NCBI GenBank assembly: GCA_012934845.2
Contig: WNNJ02001799.1
Span: 87,922-151,921, forward strand
Length of the DNA: 64,000 bases
Reading direction: 5' to 3'
Source of the DNA: Pomphorhynchus laevis
Taxonomy: Eukaryota; Acanthocephala; Palaeacanthocephala; Echinorhynchida; Pomphorhynchidae
The notes under the pieces were generated by a model. It saw nothing but the letters and a program-made list of their open reading frames with translations. It was not told the origin of the DNA and did no database searches. The first letter of the stretch is position 1, and every line of letters starts with the position of its first letter. This document shows, piece after piece, positions 55,991 through 64,000 of this stretch. Both the position numbers and the translations under genes were made by a program.

Positions 55991-57250
55991 GAGCTGCGCA
56001 GCTTCCGCGTGTTCGTTCTAGAATTATCGTGTGAGTCGTGTATTTCGAATATGTTTTTGTCTGCATCGGACTTAAACAGAGAAGTTTCCCCTCTCGCCAA
56101 TTCCACACATTTGTTTATAATTGATTTTATGTCAGATACATGTTCTTGTGACATTTCACAATCGTGGACATCAGATTGCGCCTTAGCACACACCTTTCTG
56201 ACATTTTCCGTCTCGAGTGCCGCGCGAGATTGCTCCTCACCACCAAATCAAGCGCCTGGAAGTGGTTCATTCTCCGTGTGGGATTCTTCATTATGGGGTT
56301 AGCTATCTCGTAATACGGTCGGTTCAACAAATCAATGCTAGATAATATAGCTTTTGAATTTCCACTCATGAGTGACATCGATATTCGTTGAAAGAGCCGT
56401 GTGGATGCAATGCTGTATGGTAGAGATGATTGAATTGCTAAGGATCGGGCGATTCGTCTGATGGTTTTCTCCCTTTCCATATTCCATCCACCGTAACACT
56501 CCAAGACTGCAGGTATGAAGTTATATCCCGCCTCAATCATTTTAGCACGGTACTTCCTATCTTTGACTAATGATGCGTACTGCGCAGCTGCGTAACTGGG
56601 TACATAAGCTGACTGGCGTAGAAAGGATTTCTGTAGTGGATGTGCCTTCGAAATCTATAGCATCTGAAGGATCACCGTAGATCAGAATATCGGCTGGCCG
56701 TTCTTTAGATTTTGGAAACGTTGCGAATCTCGCAACCCACTTGCATTCCTGCTGACTGTGCCGACTGGAGAACGATGTCACGAATTCCATTATGACGCAT
56801 TTCTGGGAAACCACCGTAGTTGCAAGTTAGTGCATGGAAGTCCTCACCATCTGCAGTCCGAAAACATCAACTACAACGGTAGTCACTTGGAGCAATTTGC
56901 ATGCCTAACCATATTCTTATAAAAATTGTAAATTCTTGGTCGGTAAGAGCAAGGCCGAGACTTCGATTTGGGGCGCATTGTAATCACGCGTTCGCATGTG
57001 GCTGGGATACCACTATTAGTCTGGCTCTTGTCCGATCATCTCCAGTGTCTAATAGATTTTTCCGCTCCTCTGAGTCGATTTTGGACGATATTTGATGTTG
57101 TCTTGTGGATGAAGCCTGTTGTTCCACTTCTGCTCCGTGTAGCGCAAGTATTTCATTCGCGTTTACAAAGCCCGGAAATGTATTTGGATCCTGGTTCACA
57201 AACGCGGCCACTGTGGTGACGCTTGATGCAAAGACTGCCACTCTGTGTTT
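55620..57250 (-). mobile_element. Broken retroelement tail with nuclease-like and OTU protease domains
   Basis: Read on the minus strand, the order is: 57241-56820 LVVSQPHANAWLQCAPN, LGLALTDQEFTIFIRMWLG and a C-C-H-C block ending NYGGFPEMRHN; 56814-56557 with KERPADILIYG and DAIDFEGTST (nuclease-like); 56540-56127 GYNFIPAVLECYGGW and SLMSGNSKAILSSIDLLN; then from about 55990 HNQLNDYGIVVREVSSDGNC, an OTU domain. The first three blocks are the C-terminal parts of RT repeats known in cnidarians, sponges and other animals. The element is broken in several places and no RT was seen attached. Confidence 0.6.
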
Positions 57251-57259
57251 GCTTGTGCT

Positions 57260-58525
57260 CCTAAGGTCCAGACTCAGATGATTAATCTTATAATTTAAGA
57301 TTATTTATAAGATTAATCTCTAAGACCTATAATCTTAGATGATTAATCATATGATCTTTCCGAATCTTAGATGTATTTATGATTTCGCTATTATTCCATA
57401 TTATTTAATATACACTTTTGATAGCATTTTTCTTAATTCACAATTAATTCTAGATTATGGGTACATATATGTTTATTTATTTAATCACAATTAAAATTCT
57501 TACAATTGCATTCTGTTTCTAGAATGTTTCTAATATCATCATTACATATCGATTTCAATTATTTATTAAAATTACAATTTTTGTCTTAATGACGGTAAGA
57601 GTTTATACCTTATTCTAGAAATATATTTATGTTATCTATACAACTTAGCCTATTACAGTTAATGTATTACAATAACTGTCTATTATACAACTTAGCCTAT
57701 CATAGTAGTTATTTAATCTTCGATTCATTGAACATATGATATCTGTAGAAAAACTTCTTATATTTACATAAAGATCATTCAGCTTATTATTTCTTAAAAG
57801 TTGTTTTTGGTATTTCTAATTGTTCATTTATACACATTTATTTAATATTTTTAACTCTATTTTTCCTATTCCTTTTATCACCATTACTTCTTGGCTTGCG
57901 TTTAACCGGATTACTATAATATAGTTGTTTATTATTTACTATACTACTTCTGTCAATTCCTTAAAACAGTAATTCAATCCTATTATATTACAATAACTGT
58001 CTACAATACAACTCATATTCCTTTGCCTCTCACTTTCTTGTTCCTATCGTAATTCTAAAAGTTATTAAAAGCAAAAATTATGGATATCTAAATGGTTAAA
58101 AAATCAATAATTACATTTATCTACAAATACTGATCTGTGATTCCATGCGTGTGCATGTCTTTCGAGTATACTCTATTATTACATAAAATAATAACTTATC
58201 AAACGGTGTTCAATGTGCTGAAAGTGCTAGCGGTCGTACGGGAATATAAAGAGTATAGAATATAGTGTAATTTTTGGTAAATTTTACTTTCAAGCAGGAA
58301 AGCTATCCAAGATTTCCCATAGGTGAGGATCAATCAAACATCCGTATTAAACTCAATATTTAGTATTGGATTGTGGCAATTTGCACTCAAGTTTTTTTTT
58401 ACATTTTCTAAAAATTTTATCATTTAAAAGAGTGTGAATTTTTATATTATTAATATATTAACAAATATAATTTGATGTTTATGTTGTAATTCGAATTTAA
58501 ATATCAAGTATCTGATACATGCATA
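57260..58525. other. AT-rich DNA upstream of TIM8, no gene
   Basis: Short inverted repeats of AATCTTAGATGATTAATC type occur at 57275-57370, and a repeated phrase ACAACTTAGCCTAT at 57648 and 57689. No ORF is supported. The end (CATATTTCAG) looks like a splice acceptor. Confidence 0.4.
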
Positions 58526-58531
58526 TTTCAG

Positions 58532-58774
58532 ATGACAGACGCTAAAGATCCAGAATTAATGTCCTTTATAGAGCAGGAAAGCCAGAAGCAACGCGTTCAG
58601 GCAATTATCTACTCAATGACAGATGAGTGTTGGCAGATGTGCATTGATTCCACTGGATCAAAGCTATCGTCCAAGCAAGAATCCTGCCTCACAAACTGTG
58701 TAGAACGGTTTATAGACACATCAGATCATGTGATAAGGAAATTAGCAGAAAAAGGAAAATCTGAAATTATGTAA
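58532..58774 (+). CDS. TIMM8: Small Tim chaperone Tim8, 80 aa
   Basis: It escorts hydrophobic inner-membrane precursors such as Tim23 across the mitochondrial intermembrane space, as a hexamer with Tim13. The twin CX3C motifs are CWQMC (33-37) and CLTNC (52-56), 14 residues apart, which form two disulfides. The N-terminus DPELMSFIEQESQKQRVQ is typical of Tim8 rather than Tim9, 10 or 13. ATG 58532 follows TATTTCAG directly, so a 5' UTR intron or a trans-spliced leader may end there. AATAAA at 58792 follows the stop by 17 bp. Single exon; length normal. Confidence 0.95.
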   Translation: MTDAKDPELMSFIEQESQKQRVQAIIYSMTDECWQMCIDSTGSKLSSKQESCLTNCVERFIDTSDHVIRKLAEKGKSEIM

Positions 58775-58799
58775 TGTACCATTTTTTGTAAAATAAAAC

Positions 58800-59300
58800 T
58801 ATTGATTTTATTATTTTTAAAATAAAATAATTTATAATAGTTTGGATATCATTCGCCTAATTACTAGTTTCTTGATTACTCTCTCTCTATATATAACTGG
58901 CAGCCAAGTTTCAGTTTTGTGACGAAGCGACCACATTGACTTCTATCGAATAGGTGCGCGATTATCTTCCATTTGTGAAACTGAAATTAGAGATGTAATC
59001 ACTAAAGAAATTAGACAAAAATGCGTAATATAGTTAATTTGTAACCGGTGATGTTAACTATTCCAGACGATTACGTGCTCATGTGACAATCCACGGCAAG
59101 AGCCACAAACGCCCTTAATGCACTCATATTGGTGACCGACTTGAACTGGCTAACCATGACAGTTATCGACTTGTCATTTACGTATCATGAAGATCAAACG
59201 AGAGCTCAGTATGATGATAGGTATCAAAATCGGTACATTCTTTCTTGCTAAAAATAATAATTTATAATTTATTTATTTAACACTTTAGAGTATTAACACT
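58800..59300. other. Intergenic DNA without a visible gene
   Basis: No coding or repeat feature recognised between TIM8 and the L-PHD-B fragment. Confidence 0.35.
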
Positions 59301-59303
59301 TTA

Positions 59304-59935
59304 ACGTGGCAAATACGTGCCAGCTGAATGCTTACAAGTTCACTAACTGATAGAAAACATCAAGGCAACCAGATTAATTAGTTAATTGTTTAAATGGGAT
59401 CGGATTTTGTATTTGAAGCACGACAGGGAGGTTGATTGGCGGATATAAATGGGCGGATGATTGCACGAGAGAAGAGCAGTCACAAGGAAGGAGCGGAAGC
59501 CAAAAGAGGTAAAGTAATTTGGAACATGTAAAAAAGGGAATTACAGGAACGCAAGGAACAGTAAACAGGACGAGAATTGTCGAGAAAAGGAAGGTTGAGA
59601 AATGAAGGGGTATGAAAAGTTACAAGGCGGAAATCAACGATAAGAAGACGAATTTGAAACGACGAAGACGGAGGAGAACTCGCACGGTTTCGTTGATGAT
59701 GCGTTGTAGGGGAATAAGAGCGGATTTAAGTGAGTTGGAAAGTAGACTAAGACAGTAATCAAGATATGAGAGTCATACATGAAGGGAAATCGATCAATCT
59801 ACGAATTTGGCGGAGGTTGCGGAGAATCAAGGTAGATGAGCGTACTTTATCTCTAACGAAAGGTTTAAGTGATAGTGTTGTCGAAATGGAAGCCTAGGAA
59901 AACGAGATTGTCAACAGTAGGAAGAATTGTAACAG
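59304..59935 (-). mobile_element. L-PHD-B 3' fragment
   Basis: The antisense family end (TAACGTGGCAAATACGTGCC, GCTTACAAGTTCAC) at 59299-59340 is followed by RT C-terminal text in broken frames, ending inside the block KPFVRDKVRSSTLILRNLR / LVFLGFHFDN near 59935. Truncated at its 5' side. Confidence 0.8.
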
Positions 59936-60066
59936 AACTCGATGAACTACTGAGATCTTACTACGATGGCTCGAATAAAAATAGCCACACTGATTGTCTC
60001 GATGATTTTTCGAGCATCAAGATGAAATCTGCTGTTGAAACTGACGCCTTCACAGTATCTTATTAA
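59936..60066 (+). pseudogene. Possible 3' end of a host ORF cut by the LINE
   Basis: After the LINE sequence stops, the frame continues LDELLRSYYDGSNKNSHTDC, LDDFSSIKMK and ends TDAFTVSY. The composition is protein-like (acidic, Ser-rich), but I recognise no family and 40 codons could be chance. Confidence 0.2.
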
Positions 60067-60555
60067 AACTCGCCGATATTTTCTCTGTGTAAAATATTAA
60101 AGTTATTAATAATTTAATAATTATTAAATTAATGATAGTTTCCATTAGTGACGGTCAAACATTTTTTGAACTTAAATATCGAAAAATACTTAAAGTCAAT
60201 TTAATTGTTTCTATGAAAGAAATCGAGTTGAAAATTCAAAATCAAAGGAAAATTAAAAATGAGCACAAAGCAGTGCATTTTAGTTTTTGCTAAAGAATTT
60301 GAAAATAAAAATCATCTCAAACTTAAAATTAAACGAAATCGAATAAAAACAAAGGTCTTTGTGCGAACAAAATCGAATTCTTTAAGATTAAGACCTGTTT
60401 TAATTAATGTCATAATCATGCGTTATGTGAAAGTATTTGGCGCCTTGTTATATTTTAATAAATTATTAAAAATTAAAAGTTGTATAATAAAATCTGTCAT
60501 ATATCGATTGTAAAAAACTTATTCAAATCAATAAAGTACCGGTACGTCAAATTTA
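60067..60555. other. AT-rich DNA upstream of the D-lactate dehydrogenase
   Basis: No gene recognised; likely the promoter side of the next gene. The 84-codon open frame at 60259 is Lys/Asn-rich and looks like chance. Confidence 0.4.
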
Positions 60556-61587
60556 ATGTCGAAACCAGTCGTTGACATAGAGAAATTCAAGATTATAATG
60601 TTCGACGCCAAACCATACGACAGGAAAAGCTTTACTGCCGTAGCTAAGGCTTCAAATATACAAATCCAGTACGCTATACCGAGACTTGAGAAGAAGACAG
60701 CGAAGCTAGCAGAACATTTTGACGCAGTATGTGTGTTTGTAAACGACAACGTTAACAAAGAAGTTATCGAAATATTACATAAAAACAAAATTAAATTGAT
60801 CGCCTTAAGATGCGCGGGATTTAACAATGTTGATCTGGAATGTGCACACAAGTTAAACATTAAAGTTGTTCGAGTCCCGGCATATTCACCGTACGGGGTA
60901 GCCGAATTTAGTATCGGTTTGTTAATGACGTTAAACCGCAGAATACATTTAGCTTATAATCAGATTCGCTCGCAAAACTTCCAAGTGGATAACTTGCTGG
61001 GTTTTAATATCTTTAACTGCATTGTCGGTGTTATCGGAACCGGGAAAATAGGTAAGTGTGCAATATCCATTTTAAAAGGGTTTGGTTGCAAAGTTTTAGC
61101 GTACGATGTTTTTGAAGATGAGCAAGCCAGTATTGATCTAGATTATAAATACGACACACTGGATAACATATACAGTCAATCAAGAGCTATTTTACTTTTC
61201 GCACCGCTAACTGATTCCACCAAACACATGATCAACACATCTTCAATTAAGAAAATGAAAAATGGCGTCATGATAGTAAATACAAGCAGAGGAGCCCTGA
61301 TCGACACGAACGCCTTGCTTAACGGATTGGCTTCAGGAAAGATAGGCGGAGCTGGTCTGGATGTGTATGAACACGAGAAAGAATACTTTTTCAGAGACAT
61401 GTCGGAAACCTATATCCCTGATGATCTACTTTGTGAACTAATACGCTTTCCTAATGTAATCTTAACAAGTCATCACGCTTATCTAACTGACGAGGCATTG
61501 AACGGAATTGCAACAGTTACACTCTCTAATATCAATGAGTTCATTAAACGCACAAAACTAACAAATGAAGTTTTGCCGGGAATGTAA
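60556..61587 (+). CDS. ldhA: D-lactate dehydrogenase, LdhA type, 343 aa
   Basis: NADH-dependent reduction of pyruvate to D-lactate. The protein follows bacterial LdhA closely: FDAVCVFVNDNVNKEVIEIL, IALRCAGFNNVDLECAHKL, VVRVPAYSPYGVAEFSIG, MTLNRRIHLAY. The NAD fold is VIGTGKIG (GxGxxG at 161-166) with Asp184 after it. The catalytic set is Arg245 (NTSRGALID), Glu272 (DVYEHE) and His306 (LTSHHAYLT). Length is close to the bacterial protein (about 330 aa) with a short N-terminal extension and no targeting signal that I can see, so it is probably cytosolic. AATAAA begins two bases after the stop codon, and the codons are AT-rich as in the neighbours. Animals usually lack LdhA-type enzymes, so transfer from bacteria is possible. 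Confidence 0.93.
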   Translation: MSKPVVDIEKFKIIMFDAKPYDRKSFTAVAKASNIQIQYAIPRLEKKTAKLAEHFDAVCVFVNDNVNKEVIEILHKNKIKLIALRCAGFNNVDLECAHKLNIKVVRVPAYSPYGVAEFSIGLLMTLNRRIHLAYNQIRSQNFQVDNLLGFNIFNCIVGVIGTGKIGKCAISILKGFGCKVLAYDVFEDEQASIDLDYKYDTLDNIYSQSRAILLFAPLTDSTKHMINTSSIKKMKNGVMIVNTSRGALIDTNALLNGLASGKIGGAGLDVYEHEKEYFFRDMSETYIPDDLLCELIRFPNVILTSHHAYLTDEALNGIATVTLSNINEFIKRTKLTNEVLPGM

Positions 61588-61689
61588 AAATAAAATCAGA
61601 TAGTTTTCAAATATCATATAGAATTTTAAACTTATCAACTAAAATTTTCAATATTTGAATGCTACAAAAGTTAACAATAACTTATGTTG

Positions 61690-61930
61690 ATCAATTTTTT
61701 CATTTTGAATGAATTTTGGATCAAAAAAGTACAAATATATTTCGCTAGCTACTACATTATCAGAAATGAAACGTAGAATTTCGTTTATTAAACTGTATAA
61801 ATTGGATGAATCCAATTAAATTGAACGATCTTTGATGATAGCAGCAGCTAGCGATTTTTGGTAGCAGAATCAAAAAAAAACTAACTTCGGTTAGCATCAC
61901 CAGAAAAATAATCATCAAAATCAAATATTT
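61690..61930. repeat. HP-family copies with the CTGANGATG-CGAAA phrase
   Basis: On the minus strand, 61737-61763 reads CTGATAATG, TAGTAGCTA, GCGAAATAT, and 61881-61903 reads CTGGTGATG, CTAAC, CGAA, GTTAG. On the plus strand, 61832-61854 reads TGATGATAGCAGCAGCTAGCGA. TGGATCAAA is near the left end, as in the copy at 32684. Confidence 0.6.
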
Positions 61931-62092
61931 ACTATTAATTGTTTTATTGATCCTGTTCTACAATTCCATATTGAATTAGGTTTCAATTTTCTGATTAAAT
62001 TTACCAAAACAATTTATATATTAATTTAAATTTATATTTTAAGTTGATATACCTGTGCAGTCATTGCTGCAATTAAAATTTGATAATTATTT

Positions 62093-63720
<1,628 letters not shown>

Positions 63721-64000
63721 ATCGCCTGTTGTATATTTAAATATAAAAAATTGAAATTTTATGACGATTTATTGTGGTTTATTTTTTGATGTTAATAAAT
63801 TATGACCACATAATGATAGCTTTTTTTAACGCAATATAAATTTTATTGTCAAATTTTATAGTCAATCCAACTTGTCGTTTCAAAAAGTATATTATATATT
63901 GTATAGTTTATATTACTATATTATTTGATTATTATATTATTTAATTATAGATTAGTACATAATTATATTTATTAATTATATAATTTTATATTGATGTAAC
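63721..64000. other. AT-rich end of the window
   Basis: No feature recognised. Confidence 0.4.

Noticed and set aside
55637-56302. Plus-strand frames over the OTU region
   Set aside because: They are shadows of the minus-strand OTU and retroelement domains, which carry recognisable motifs.
60556-61587. Bacterial contamination as the source of the D-LDH gene
   Set aside because: The gene lies in continuous AT-rich DNA between a host-type LINE fragment and dispersed repeats found elsewhere in the window, with a eukaryotic poly(A) signal. Not fully excluded without read data.

Overview
This is a repeat-rich, AT-rich stretch of eukaryotic nuclear DNA. It probably comes from an invertebrate metazoan: the GMP synthase is of the long animal type (672 aa, ending KPPGTIEWE), there is a Tim8 with twin CX3C motifs, a diverged ornithine-decarboxylase paralogue resembling antizyme inhibitor, and several classes of non-LTR retrotransposon. 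I cannot name the species. The four intact host genes each fit in a single exon, with short 3' flanks where a poly(A) signal can be seen. I saw no rRNA, convincing tRNA or CRISPR array.

Layout. 1-9000: two 3.7-kb zinc-knuckle LINEs (here L-ZK) arranged head to head, with ORF1 starts about 45 bp apart. 9880-18050: a decayed PHD-finger LINE (L-PHD-A) meeting, tail to tail, an apparently intact L-PHD-A (12880-17330, both ORFs open), then two LINE fragments. 18505-20523: GMP synthase (minus strand). 20.5-32.6 kb: A/T simple repeats, L-PHD and CR1/Perere-like (L-PER) fragments, an anonymous Asn/Ser-rich ORF and a retroelement tail with a nuclease-like domain. 32.7-43.4 kb: hairpin elements, further LINE fragments, an internally deleted L-PHD and a nearly complete L-PHD-B (40327-43375). 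43.4-46.9 kb: gene-free DNA with dispersed repeats and an insertion bounded by direct repeats. 46924-48213: the ODC/antizyme-inhibitor-like gene with a short upstream ORF. 48.4-54.4 kb: a 54-bp palindrome, a hAT-type MITE with an 8-bp target duplication and an empty paralogous site nearby, a beta-tubulin pseudogene and a Tc1/mariner-like transposon whose ends are inverted arrays of a 22-bp unit. 54.7-57.25 kb: two copies of a reverse transcriptase piece and a broken retroelement tail with nuclease-like and OTU protease domains. 58532-58774: TIM8. 60556-61587: a D-lactate dehydrogenase very close to bacterial LdhA. 61.7-64 kb: nested inverted repeats and an (AT)n tract.

The host genes (purine synthesis, polyamine control, mitochondrial import chaperone, D-lactate metabolism) do not form an obvious functional cluster. 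The window is mainly a record of repeated transposon insertion. The observations I rate highest are the iterated-end transposon with an A7 slip site joining its two frames, the ODC-like pseudoenzyme, the LdhA-type gene as a possible horizontal transfer, the OTU-bearing retroelement tail, the head-to-head LINE pair, and small repeats sharing a CTGANGATG-hairpin-CGAAA phrase. All identities come from reading the sequence and remembered family motifs; no database search was run.
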